NCBI RefSeq assembly: GCF_003217775.1
Contig: NZ_QJVJ01000005.1
Span: 310,001-374,000 of the forward strand
Length of the DNA: 64,000 nt
Direction of reading: 5' to 3'
Source: Paenibacillus flagellatus
Lineage (GTDB): Bacteria > Bacillota > Bacilli > Paenibacillales > NBRC-103111
Shown here: positions 29,851 through 38,214 of the stretch, piece after piece
Numbering within the stretch: the first letter of the stretch is position 1
Layout of the letters: the number at the start of each line of letters is the position of its first letter
Translations under genes and position numbers: made by a program
Notes under the pieces: generated by a model
Database searches by the model: none
What the model was told of the DNA's origin: nothing
What the model saw: the letters and a program-made list of their open reading frames with translations, nothing else

Positions 29851-32800
29851 TCACGTCGCCGGAGAATCGTCCGGCTCCGTCTGCCGAACGGCTTTCGCCG
29901 GAATCGTCGCACGGAACGTCGTGCCGCGGCCGATCTCGCTTTCGCAGACGATGTCGCCGTCCAGCAGGTCGACGATCCGCTTCACCGTCGGGAGCCCGAG
30001 ACCGCTTCCGCTCGCGCCCGCCTTCGTCGTCGTAAACGACGTGAACAGCCGCTCCTTCTTCTCCTCCGGCATGCCGCAGCCGTTGTCGGCTACGGTGATC
30101 CGCAGCGCACCGCCGCCGTCGGCGCCCTCGAACGCGATGTCCAGCCGGCCGTCGGCGCCCAAGCTTTCGATCGCGTTTTTGCCCAAATTCGTCACGAGCG
30201 AATAGAGCATGTCCGCGTCGCTGCGCACGACGAGACGCTTCGGCGCGACGTCGACCGATACCGTCCGGCGTTCGCCCGCCAAGGCGCCCAGCTCCCCCGC
30301 GATTTGCGCCGCGAGCGCCGTCACGTCGACCGGCTGCCGCTTCGGCTTCGTGAAGCGGAAGAAGGAGGACAGCCGATGCACTTTGGCGAGGCATGCTTGT
30401 CCGAGCCGGTGCAGCTCCGCTTCGCTGCCGATCCCTTTTTTGCGGAACAGGGCGATCCTGTTCTTCAAGATCCACAGCCCGTTTTTCAAATCGTGCATCC
30501 ATCCTCCGACCGGACTCAAGCTCCGAACCGCCTCCACCTGGCGATCGTGAAGCCAAAGCAAGATCCGGTCGGCGGCTCCCGCCTCGCCCCGCTCCCGCAA
30601 ACGCAAAAACGAAACGCGGACGGTACCCGGCTCGACCTCGACGTCGGCGAACGAAAACGACGCGAATTGCGTCACGTAATGGAGATCGCGGTAAAACGGC
30701 TTCCGAACCCGCTCCCGGTCGAACGTCAGTTCGACGGCCGCGTCGCCGGTATGCTCCGCCCGACGGAGCGCAATCTCGACCCGCAGCGGCTCGTTCCCTT
30801 CCAAATGATCGTGGAGATTGGACAGGATGCTGTACAGAAACCAGTTCAAAAACGTCGTCTGGCCGAAGCCGACGCATTCGCCTCCGCCCGCCGCCACGCG
30901 CGCTTCGAGGCGCCCCGGCAGTATGAGCAGCACGTCTTCGACGACCGGCAGCAGCGGCACGATCGAGAACGGACGTTCGGTCACGAGCCGGAACACTTGG
31001 ACCGTATCCGCGATATTTTTGAAAAACGGTTCGAGCTCCTCGGTCGACGACTCGGGGTTCAGCCGTTCCAGCCATCGGATCAGCCGTTCCAAATAGTCCT
31101 GAATGTCGAACACCCCGTACTGCCGCTCCGTCAACAGGCCGGAATGGACCAGCAGCTTCCGGTACGTCTCCTCCGCGTCCGCCGCGCCGATCGCCTGCAG
31201 CCGGTCCGCCGTTCGGCGGATGTCGTCGTACGCTTCGCGATACGACTTCCCGGCGAGCGCGTCGATCCCGAAGCCGCCGCACAGCCGGATCGCCTCGCGG
31301 ACCCGCTTCGCCCCCATCGTCTCCGGCGCTTCCAGCTGCCGCAGCAGCGCCCCGAGCATGTAGCGGTGGGACTCCCGCCCGCGCAGCGGCGAATCGGCGC
31401 GAAGATCGAACGCCTCGCGAAGCTCGTTCAGCACCGCGCGGGCGACGTCGGCCGACGCTTCCTTGCCGGATCGCCCGACGGCCCGGCGGCTTAGACGCAC
31501 GCGGTCGCCCTCCAGCAGCTCCGCGGTGCTCGCGACGCCGGGGTTGGCCGGGTTCGTCGAGACGACGTCCCGCCGGAGGCGGCAATGCCAGTCCGCTCCC
31601 CACAGCCGGACGAGCTCGGTCAGCACCGATACCGGATCGAACCGTTCCCGCTCGAACTTCCGGCCGTACGACGGCACGTGCTGATGCAGCAAAATGCGCA
31701 GCATGTCGTGGGGCTCGGCGCCGAAGTCGCGCTTGGACAAATAATGGGCTCCGAACAGCGCGAGCACCGCCTCCGCCTTCATCGACGCCGATACGGTCCG
31801 CAACGTGCCTCCCATCCATAGAAGCGGCATCAGCTCGAGCCGATCGAACAGCGTCGCGTTGACGTCCGCGCTGCCCAAGTAGGCAAGCAGCGGAGGCAGA
31901 GCGGACGGATCCGCAACGTCGAGCGCGCCGTCGTTCCAGAACAAATAGTGCGCGTACAAAAACGTCTGCGCGTATTTGCCCAGCGCCGCGAGCGGCGACA
32001 GCTCCGGGCCGGTTTCCGCCGGGCGGTCCCGGTAATACGTCTCGTGGGTCAAGCTTTGATGAAGCAGCGCGGCACGGGTCGCCTTGAAAAACGGGATTTT
32101 CTTCAGCCGTTCCGCGTCTCGGCCGGGCGGTAGCGCTCCTCGCGGCATGTCGTACGTTTGCGGACGCCAATTTTTGAGCGGCAGCCTCCATTCGCTCTCG
32201 TCGACGTGCCTGACGAAATAATCTTTCGCCGCCCGCTGCTCCGCCATTTCCCGGGTCGCGCCCTTGCCCTTCCCGCGCTTGCCCTTGACGAGCGCCGCGA
32301 CCCGGTAGACCGGCTCCCCGCTATCCGCTCTCGTCTCCACGCCGAGCGGCTCCATCTCGACGGCGGTCCGTTTTCGGGCGGCCCAGCTTTCCAGCGCGGC
32401 GACGTAATCGTAGGTGCGGTTTTCTTTAATGTCATGAAGCATCCGATAAAAGGGCTCCGATACGATCCGGAGCACCTCCTCGTAGCCGAGCTCCAAGTAG
32501 ACGGCGGCCAGGAAGCCTTGGACGAAAGGCTCCAGGCGCGCCTCCTCCGGAACGAACCCGTTGCCTACGGCGATATACGACGCAAGCGACACCCGCTCGG
32601 CGATCCGCGCGACGAATCCGCGGCGGAACAGCTCTTCCACGAACGGGTGAAACGTGTCCGGCTCGGAGCCGACGAACCGGAACGTCAAGTCGGCGGCGGC
32701 CAGCCGGACCGTTTTGTCGCCGAGCAGCAGCAGCTTCTCTCTCCGCTCCCAGTCCGCCACGACCGGATGCTCGTTGGCGAAGCTTTTGTGCAGCAGCGCC

Positions 32801-32877
32801 AGCTTCAAAAAAGCGGTATGGTCGAACCGAAGCCCGGTTTCGCGCTGCAGCCTCTCGATCCGTTCGGCAAGCGGCAT
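29851..32877 (-). CDS. Histidine kinase with two tandem RNase III-like/dsRBD modules (1008 aa)
   Basis: Residues 15-145 read as an RNase III domain: EKLLLLGDK at 47-55 matches the signature ERLEFLGDA, and FVQGFLAAVYLELG matches the second motif. The catalytic set is broken: E47 and D54 remain, but positions equal to E. coli E41 and E117 are Leu50 and Val119. A dsRBD follows (157-222, ending GKGKGATREMAEQRAAKDYF). A second, more decayed RNase III-like domain (about 258-400) and dsRBD (412-490) come next. Residues 495-770 are helical with a possible degenerate ATPase fold. A working-looking kinase core follows: phospho-acceptor His795 in MHDLKNG, N-box NLGKNAIESL (897-906), DNGCGMP (931-937) and GSGLGLP (957-963). 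No membrane helix is present, so the kinase is cytoplasmic. I infer an RNA-sensing kinase for the adjacent regulator. Confidence 0.8.
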   Translation of the reverse strand: MPLAERIERLQRETGLRFDHTAFLKLALLHKSFANEHPVVADWERREKLLLLGDKTVRLAAADLTFRFVGSEPDTFHPFVEELFRRGFVARIAERVSLASYIAVGNGFVPEEARLEPFVQGFLAAVYLELGYEEVLRIVSEPFYRMLHDIKENRTYDYVAALESWAARKRTAVEMEPLGVETRADSGEPVYRVAALVKGKRGKGKGATREMAEQRAAKDYFVRHVDESEWRLPLKNWRPQTYDMPRGALPPGRDAERLKKIPFFKATRAALLHQSLTHETYYRDRPAETGPELSPLAALGKYAQTFLYAHYLFWNDGALDVADPSALPPLLAYLGSADVNATLFDRLELMPLLWMGGTLRTVSASMKAEAVLALFGAHYLSKRDFGAEPHDMLRILLHQHVPSYGRKFERERFDPVSVLTELVRLWGADWHCRLRRDVVSTNPANPGVASTAELLEGDRVRLSRRAVGRSGKEASADVARAVLNELREAFDLRADSPLRGRESHRYMLGALLRQLEAPETMGAKRVREAIRLCGGFGIDALAGKSYREAYDDIRRTADRLQAIGAADAEETYRKLLVHSGLLTERQYGVFDIQDYLERLIRWLERLNPESSTEELEPFFKNIADTVQVFRLVTERPFSIVPLLPVVEDVLLILPGRLEARVAAGGGECVGFGQTTFLNWFLYSILSNLHDHLEGNEPLRVEIALRRAEHTGDAAVELTFDRERVRKPFYRDLHYVTQFASFSFADVEVEPGTVRVSFLRLRERGEAGAADRILLWLHDRQVEAVRSLSPVGGWMHDLKNGLWILKNRIALFRKKGIGSEAELHRLGQACLAKVHRLSSFFRFTKPKRQPVDVTALAAQIAGELGALAGERRTVSVDVAPKRLVVRSDADMLYSLVTNLGKNAIESLGADGRLDIAFEGADGGGALRITVADNGCGMPEEKKERLFTSFTTTKAGASGSGLGLPTVKRIVDLLDGDIVCESEIGRGTTFRATIPAKAVRQTEPDDSPAT

Positions 32878-32896
32878 GACGTCTCCCCCTCCTTCC

Positions 32897-33835
32897 CTAT
32901 AGCCGGCACAGGACGGCGAACGGCGACGTGCAGCCGATGCCGAGCATGTGCGCGCGGAACAGCTCGTACGAGCGGATGTCCGTAATTTCGCTGTGGACGG
33001 ACTCGTTGCGCGGCTTGAGCAGCTTCTCGAAAAACGCGATCAGCATCCCGTAGTCCTCGGCGGAGACGCCTTTCGAGGCGGCGAACTGCCGCGGTACGGC
33101 CTGCCTCAAGATGTAGACGACCTGTCCGAGCGTCATGGCGGGCTCGTCGTCGCCGAGCGAGGCGAGCGGCACGACATTCCCTTTTAACGTACGGACCGTG
33201 AAATCCAGCCGCGTCTCGCGCAAAAACGTCTTCAAATCGTTGATGCAGATCCGGTTCGCCTCGATTTCCGCCGCCTTCGCCAAAGGGCCGAACGAAGCCA
33301 TAAAATCGAAGTCCGTATCGTGCGAATGCTCGTGATAGACGCGCTCGCTCGTGGCGAGAATCGTCTTCGCCTTGTCCGAGAGCCGGTTCCAGACGTCGTC
33401 GCCGAGCCTCATGCGCAGCATCGGATAATAGGCCTGCGCCTTCTGCGCCTCTTCCCGCTCGGCCGCGCCCGCTTCGAGCAGCACCTTCTCGATCGTGGCC
33501 ACAAGGTCGCGGTCCATGTTCGTCTTCTCGACGTACTCCGCCGCGCCGGCCTTGATCGCTTTCGCCGCTTCGGCCGCGCCTCCCCGCTCGGACAGCACGA
33601 TGAACGGCGTCCGACGGGCCGGGCGGATTTGCTCGATGAGCCAGGTGCCTCCCCATTCGCCCGGCGGCATTTGCAGGTCGGTCACGACCAGGTCGTACCG
33701 GTCCGTTTCGCGGATCATCCGGGCCGCCGCGATGCCGTCCTTCGCCGTCTCCACCTCGTAATCGAACTCCTCCAAGATCATGCCGACATATTCGCGCACC
33801 ATTTCGTCGTCGTCTACGACCAACACGACGGCCAT
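32897..33835 (-). CDS. Response regulator with probable HEPN output domain (312 aa)
   Basis: Residues 1-120 form a receiver domain: acidic pocket Asp8-Asp10, phospho-acceptor Asp53 in VVTDLQMP, and Lys104. The output part (about 135-312) has no helix-turn-helix. It is all-helical and contains KPRNESVHSE, where R276-N277-x3-H281 fits the R-x4-H motif of HEPN RNases. This would make it a phosphorylation-controlled RNase or RNA-binding protein rather than a transcription factor. The start at 33835 is chosen (GGGGAG 6 bases upstream). The gene lies 13 bases after the CorA-like stop and 19 bases before the kinase start. The HEPN call rests on one motif and fold pattern. Confidence 0.75.
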   Translation of the reverse strand: MAVVLVVDDDEMVREYVGMILEEFDYEVETAKDGIAAARMIRETDRYDLVVTDLQMPPGEWGGTWLIEQIRPARRTPFIVLSERGGAAEAAKAIKAGAAEYVEKTNMDRDLVATIEKVLLEAGAAEREEAQKAQAYYPMLRMRLGDDVWNRLSDKAKTILATSERVYHEHSHDTDFDFMASFGPLAKAAEIEANRICINDLKTFLRETRLDFTVRTLKGNVVPLASLGDDEPAMTLGQVVYILRQAVPRQFAASKGVSAEDYGMLIAFFEKLLKPRNESVHSEITDIRSYELFRAHMLGIGCTSPFAVLCRL

Positions 33836-33848
33836 GCCCATCTCCCCT

Positions 33849-35855
33849 TTACGTTTCTTCCGATGACGGTTCCTTCCCGCGTCCGTTGCCCCGAATGGCG
33901 GTCCGCGTCCGGGCGGAGCGGCGGTCCCAGACGAGAAGCGCCCCCAGCAGGACGAAAGAGAGCAGGACGAACCCGGCGATGCCCGTCCAATGAATGTCGC
34001 CCTCGAACACGAAGCCGAAAAAATTCGCGATCAGCGCGAACGGGAAGCCGTATATCGTCAAGACGCCGATCAAATAGTTGCTCCGGGTATCCGAATAGCT
34101 TTTCAAAATCGATTCGAGTTCGGACAAGCCCGCGTACAGCTCCTCCAGCTGCGACTGCATGCCCCATCGGCTTTCGACCGATTGGCGGAACGCGGCGATC
34201 GCGTAATCGGCGGCCGAAGGAACGGTGCGCAGCAGCGTTTTCCGCATGTCGAGCTTGATCCGCGCGAGCCGGTTCGACAGAAGCAGCTGCTTCCTGCCGC
34301 GCAGCAGCCCGTTCGGGCCCAGCTCCCCGTCGACGAGCGACCGGATTTCTTCCCGGTGCGTGCGGATGCGGCGGAACCGCTCCTGCAGCCGGACGAACTC
34401 CTCGCGCAGCGCGCGGATGTCCATCGGCTCGCGGTTCCAGTCGTCGAGCAAAAAGACGCCGTCGCCATGGACGACCGCGAAGCCGCCGGGCAGCTCCAGC
34501 CAATCGAACGAGCCGACGGGAGGCAGCATGTCGATGTCGGGGATCCGGGTCCGGTCGGCGCTCCCGATGCAGGCGGCCATCACCCGCTGCAGCGTCGGCG
34601 TCAGCAGCATCGCCTGCTTGTCTCCGCGCTCCCAGCGCGCCGCGACGAGCGATTTCGGGCCGGACGCGGGGTCGGGCTCGCAGCGGTACAGGCGGCAAGG
34701 CTCCGCCTCGGCGCCGTCATCCCGATCCGGCCGCACGACGATCGATTCGGCCGGGTTGTATTCGTCCCACAGCGCGCGGACGACGTCGTCCCAGCCGAGC
34801 CTGGAGCCGGGCACGCCGCCGATCCGCTTCGGCGCCGCCAGCAGCGTGTACGTTCCTTTGCCGTGAAACCACGGCTCCTCCGCATGGGAGATGTCCGGGA
34901 ACCGCGGCTTGGCGGACGGCCGGTCCGCCCCCCATCGCTCGTCCTCCATCCGCTCGAGACGATGCCACAGCTCCTTCAAGTACACGCCGGAGGACGGGTC
35001 GACGGAGATCGTCATGTCGTTGCCCGTTCCCGCCAAATCCGGACGATACACCGCCATCAGCGTGAATCCGTCGCGGAAATGGGGATGCTCGGCGTCGGTG
35101 CGCAGAAACGCCTTCGCCGCCCCCGTAAACGACCGGTCCTCGCCGATGAAGGCGTCGACCGTCATCCGGCGCGAGGAGCCGGCGAGCGGCAGCTCCAGCT
35201 GGAGCAGCTGGGCGTGCTTCAATGATTGCGCATATTCTTGATATTCGCGGCGAAGCAGGCCGGTCGCCCTGGCGTATTCCGCATTGTCGGCGATCGCCGG
35301 GACGCGCGCCGGGTCCGCGTCGCGCGCGAGCAAGGCGAGCACGAGCCTCACGCAGGCGGCGAACCCGGCCGACGCGTCCGCCGGACGCGGAAAGTAGCTG
35401 TGCGCGAGCGCGTTGTGCAAGCACCCCCACGACGCGAACGGCTGTCCGGTCGTCCGGACGTCGCCCTCCTCCCAGCGGTCGGCGTAATCGACGTATCGCC
35501 GGACCGTCTCCGTCGCCTCCGCCCCGGCGCAGCGGACGCAAAAGACGACGAAGGCAAGGCACGTATCCGGTGAAAAGTCTTCCACGACATAGGCCGCTTT
35601 CAGCGGATCGCCGACGGCCGCGCGCCAGCGCTCCGCCGTCTCCTCGTCCGCTTCGAGCACGTATCGGCTGACGGAGCGATGCGGCGTCTGTTTATGGTTC
35701 AGGCAAACGCCCGCTCCGCCGGCGGCCGGAAGGCCGAGACCGATCGCCACTTCGCCGGCCGCGGCGTCGGTCGTCTCCGGATCGTACCGGACTTGCGGAG
35801 CGCGGCCGTCGTCCAGATCGGCACGAAGTCGCCCGATGATGTCCTGATGAATCAT
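33849..35855 (-). CDS. CorA-like two-helix membrane protein with large novel N-terminal region (668 aa)
   Basis: The last 100 residues follow the CorA/ZntB plan: a long helical stalk (REEFVRLQERFRRIRTHREE through SELESILKSYSDTRSNYLIG), helix 1 (GVLTIYGFPFALIANFFGFV), a short loop, helix 2 (GIAGFVLLSFVLLGALLVW) and a basic tail. The signature GMN that follows helix 1 in true Mg2+ channels is replaced by GFV. About 560 N-terminal residues match no family I recognise. They include CLNHKQTPHRSVSRYVLEAD and YVVEDFSPDTCLAFVVF, which hint at a ligand or enzyme domain. It is the first gene of the operon, starting at ATG 35855 behind GAAGGAG. A membrane effector or sensor role is inferred. Confidence 0.75.
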   Translation of the reverse strand: MIHQDIIGRLRADLDDGRAPQVRYDPETTDAAAGEVAIGLGLPAAGGAGVCLNHKQTPHRSVSRYVLEADEETAERWRAAVGDPLKAAYVVEDFSPDTCLAFVVFCVRCAGAEATETVRRYVDYADRWEEGDVRTTGQPFASWGCLHNALAHSYFPRPADASAGFAACVRLVLALLARDADPARVPAIADNAEYARATGLLRREYQEYAQSLKHAQLLQLELPLAGSSRRMTVDAFIGEDRSFTGAAKAFLRTDAEHPHFRDGFTLMAVYRPDLAGTGNDMTISVDPSSGVYLKELWHRLERMEDERWGADRPSAKPRFPDISHAEEPWFHGKGTYTLLAAPKRIGGVPGSRLGWDDVVRALWDEYNPAESIVVRPDRDDGAEAEPCRLYRCEPDPASGPKSLVAARWERGDKQAMLLTPTLQRVMAACIGSADRTRIPDIDMLPPVGSFDWLELPGGFAVVHGDGVFLLDDWNREPMDIRALREEFVRLQERFRRIRTHREEIRSLVDGELGPNGLLRGRKQLLLSNRLARIKLDMRKTLLRTVPSAADYAIAAFRQSVESRWGMQSQLEELYAGLSELESILKSYSDTRSNYLIGVLTIYGFPFALIANFFGFVFEGDIHWTGIAGFVLLSFVLLGALLVWDRRSARTRTAIRGNGRGKEPSSEET

Positions 35856-35931
35856 GCCGGATGTACTCCTTCTTCGGTAATAGGTCCCGTACACTATTCT
35901 ACAAGATTCGACCGTCTCCCTTCTGCGAACG

Positions 35932-35969
35932 AGAAAAAGACTCCGCCGTCCCGATCGGGAGGGGGAGTC
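35932..35969 (-). terminator. Terminator of the YtrABC-like operon
   Basis: On the minus strand GACTCC and GGAGTC close a G+C-rich hairpin containing CCCGATCGGGA, followed by TTTTT. It separates the ABC operon from the CorA/HEPN/kinase operon, which must therefore have its own promoter around 35860-35930. Confidence 0.75.
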
Positions 35970-36021
35970 GATAGGCGCCGCGGTGCGGCATCGGCCGGAC
36001 CGTCCGTCCGCTATAGGCGGA

Positions 36022-36711
36022 TCAAGCGGTCGCCCGCCGAAGCAGCCGGTACGAAGCCAAGGCGTACGCAGCCGCGATCGCGAACAGCCAAACGGCCAGC
36101 TCGGAGGCGGAGCGGTCGAACAGCGAGCCGAAGACGGCGATCCATTTGCCGTAATAGGTCAAAAGATAGGAGCCGACCGAGCCGCCCAGAAGGAGGACGG
36201 CGAACAGGACGTACAGCCCCGTCTTGCCGAACCGCCGGTACAGGCTCGCGATGACGAAACCCGAGAAGAAGACGTGCATGAGCAACGCGAACGATACCCA
36301 CAGCTGCGCGACGATCGGACCGTCGTTCAAATACGGAAGGTGGAAGAAGTGCAGATTGACCCCCCAGCCCCCGGTCAAGTGGCGCTCCATGGCCCCGAGC
36401 GCGATCAGGATGACCGCAAACAGCGCGCTGACCGCGCCCCCCGTCGCTGTCGTTCCCCAGAAATAGTCCGTCCGCCGAACGCCGAGCCCGAGCGCGAACG
36501 GAAACGTCTGCGCCAGCACGATCAGCCCCATCACGAACATATAGACGTAGATGGAAGCGATCCCGCCGGTATACATGCCGTTCTCCTCGCTCAGCAAATA
36601 GCCGATAACGAGATTGATCGCGAAGCTGATTCCCAGAATAAGCCACGGGATGTAAAACCACGACAATTTGTCTCTCGCGTTCATTCGAAATACGCTCGCC
36701 GTTCGATTCAT
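36022..36711 (-). CDS. ABC transporter permease, YtrC-like (229 aa)
   Basis: Six hydrophobic helices, starting LSWFYIPWLILGISFAINLV and ending ELAVWLFAIAAAYALASY. Loops are short and no FtsX signature is seen. The start overlaps the stop of the ATPase gene (ATGA). With the GntR regulator it forms a three-gene unit like ytrABC-type operons, which respond to cell-wall-active compounds in Bacillus. The substrate is unknown. Confidence 0.75.
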   Translation of the reverse strand: MNRTASVFRMNARDKLSWFYIPWLILGISFAINLVIGYLLSEENGMYTGGIASIYVYMFVMGLIVLAQTFPFALGLGVRRTDYFWGTTATGGAVSALFAVILIALGAMERHLTGGWGVNLHFFHLPYLNDGPIVAQLWVSFALLMHVFFSGFVIASLYRRFGKTGLYVLFAVLLLGGSVGSYLLTYYGKWIAVFGSLFDRSASELAVWLFAIAAAYALASYRLLRRATA

Positions 36712-37604
36712 CGCGCTTCCGCCGCCTTTCCTTCGGATTTGCCGTTCGTCAAATGGACGATCAGCTGCTGCAGCGATACCGGCTGGATGTCGAGACCGAG
36801 CGATTCGGCCTGCTTCCGGTCGTCGCCGTACAAATTCCCCATCACCGTCGCCGAGACGAAACCGCCGAACGGCTGCCGGGCGATCGTTTCCTTGCCCGCC
36901 GCATACGCGTCCACCGTAGCCGCCGGTCCGACGACCGTAAACGCCCGGCCGCGCAGCGAATCCGCCTCCTCGTTCAAGATAAGCCGGCCGCCGTCGATGA
37001 CGAGCACGTGCTCCAGCATGCGGCTGACTTCGTCGATCAGATGGGTGGACAGCACGATCGTCCTCGGATGTTCCGCGTAATCCTCGATCAGCCGGTCGTA
37101 GAACAAGCCTCGGGCTACGGCGTCAAGCCCCAAGTACGGCTCGTCGAAAATCGTGAGCGGCGCCCGGCTCGCCAGACCGACGACGATACCGACGGAGGAG
37201 AGCATGCCGCGGGACAGCTTCTTCATCCCCCGCTTGGGCGGAAGACGGAACAGGTCGACCAGCGTATGGGCGTACGCCGCGTCCCAGTTCGGATAAATCG
37301 ATGCGGCCACCTCGAGCACGTCGGAGATGCGGTAATTGTCCGGATATTTCTGGCTTTCCTTGATGAAGCACATTTGGCTCAAGACGCGGTTGTTCTCGTA
37401 CGGCGCCTCCCCGAACACCTTGACTTCCCCGCTCGTCGCGAACAGCTGCGCGGTGATCATGTGCATGATCGTCGTTTTCCCCGCTCCGTTGCGTCCGAGC
37501 AAGCCGTACATTTTGCCGGGCTCGAGCGCGAAGCTGACGTCGCTTACGGCCGTCACGTTCCCGTACGATTTCGTCACCCCGTTCAACTCGACTGCGTATG
37601 TCAT
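36708..37604 (-). CDS. ABC transporter ATPase, YtrB-like (298 aa)
   Basis: Walker A LLGRNGAGKTT (about 35-45), a shortened signature LSRGMLSSVG, Walker B LTIFDEPYLGLD, switch His in STHL. The C-terminal 70 residues are the extra domain seen in YtrB-type proteins. The Arg-Gly-Met form of the signature loop is typical for this subgroup. It overlaps both neighbours by 4 bases (ATGA), so translation is coupled. Confidence 0.88.
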   Translation of the reverse strand: MTYAVELNGVTKSYGNVTAVSDVSFALEPGKMYGLLGRNGAGKTTIMHMITAQLFATSGEVKVFGEAPYENNRVLSQMCFIKESQKYPDNYRISDVLEVAASIYPNWDAAYAHTLVDLFRLPPKRGMKKLSRGMLSSVGIVVGLASRAPLTIFDEPYLGLDAVARGLFYDRLIEDYAEHPRTIVLSTHLIDEVSRMLEHVLVIDGGRLILNEEADSLRGRAFTVVGPAATVDAYAAGKETIARQPFGGFVSATVMGNLYGDDRKQAESLGLDIQPVSLQQLIVHLTNGKSEGKAAEAR

Positions 37605-37972
37605 TGCGCCTTATCCCCTCTCCGGATCATCTCCGCCAATTGTTCCGTTCCGATGCCGAGCTTCTCCGCCTCCCGGATCATCGTTACGACGAACTGCTCG
37701 TAAAATTGCTCCCTCCGCTTCTCGATCAGCTTCGCGCGGGACCCCGTCGCCACGAACATGCCAATCCCCCTCTTCTTGTACAAAATGCCTTGATCCACAA
37801 GCAGGTTAACGCCTTTCGCCGCCGTCGCCGGATTGATCTGGTAAAAGGAAGCGAACTGGTTCGTGGATGGGACCTGCGCCTCTTCCGGCAGCCCGCCTCC
37901 GATGATGTCGTCCTCGATCCGTTCGGCGATTTGCACGAATATCGGCCGGCTGTCGTCGATCATTGAGCTCAT
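37601..37972 (-). CDS. GntR-family regulator, YtrA subfamily (123 aa)
   Basis: The N-terminal winged helix (IFVQIAERIEDDIIGGGLPE, then VPSTNQFASFYQINPATAAK) is followed by a short helical tail and no large ligand domain, as in YtrA. It heads the ABC operon and probably represses it through the dyad at 37993-38014. Confidence 0.9.
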   Translation of the reverse strand: MSSMIDDSRPIFVQIAERIEDDIIGGGLPEEAQVPSTNQFASFYQINPATAAKGVNLLVDQGILYKKRGIGMFVATGSRAKLIEKRREQFYEQFVVTMIREAEKLGIGTEQLAEMIRRGDKAQ

Positions 37973-37992
37973 GTGTTCACCACCAAACTGGT

Positions 37993-38039
37993 TAGTTACT
38001 CATGTAATTAACTATATATCCATTGTCGTTCCTTGTCAA
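37993..38039 (-). promoter_or_regulatory. Promoter and operator of the YtrA-like operon
   Basis: TTGACA (complement of 38034-38039) and TATAGT (complement of 38011-38016) are 17 bases apart. The inverted repeat TAGTTA-N10-TAACTA at 37993-38014 overlaps the -10 box, a good position for the GntR repressor. Confidence 0.7.
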
Positions 38040-38162
38040 TCCCGATTTCCGACCGCTCGTCCGGAACGGCCCGCGTCGAGGCTTGCATCGAATGAATGGC
38101 GGCCGTCGGCGTCCAGGCCGGGGTAAGCACCCGCGTTGCAGCGGCTTGTTTCTTTGGCAAAG

Positions 38163-38191
38163 AAAAAAAGCCCCGGGCATTCGCCCGAGGC
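38163..38191 (-). terminator. Terminator of the sulfonate operon
   Basis: GCCCCGGGC (38170-38178) pairs with GCCCGAGGC (38183-38191). The minus strand continues into T7. Bases 38040-38162 hold no supported gene. Confidence 0.8.
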
Positions 38192-38214
38192 TCGTTTGCC
38201 GGCCTGCAACCGGA

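Noticed and set aside
29714-32191. An 825-codon frame overlapping the kinase gene on the same strand
   Set aside because: It is in another phase of the same strand and consists of Arg/Ala/Gly-rich text. The 1008-residue frame contains all kinase and dsRBD motifs.
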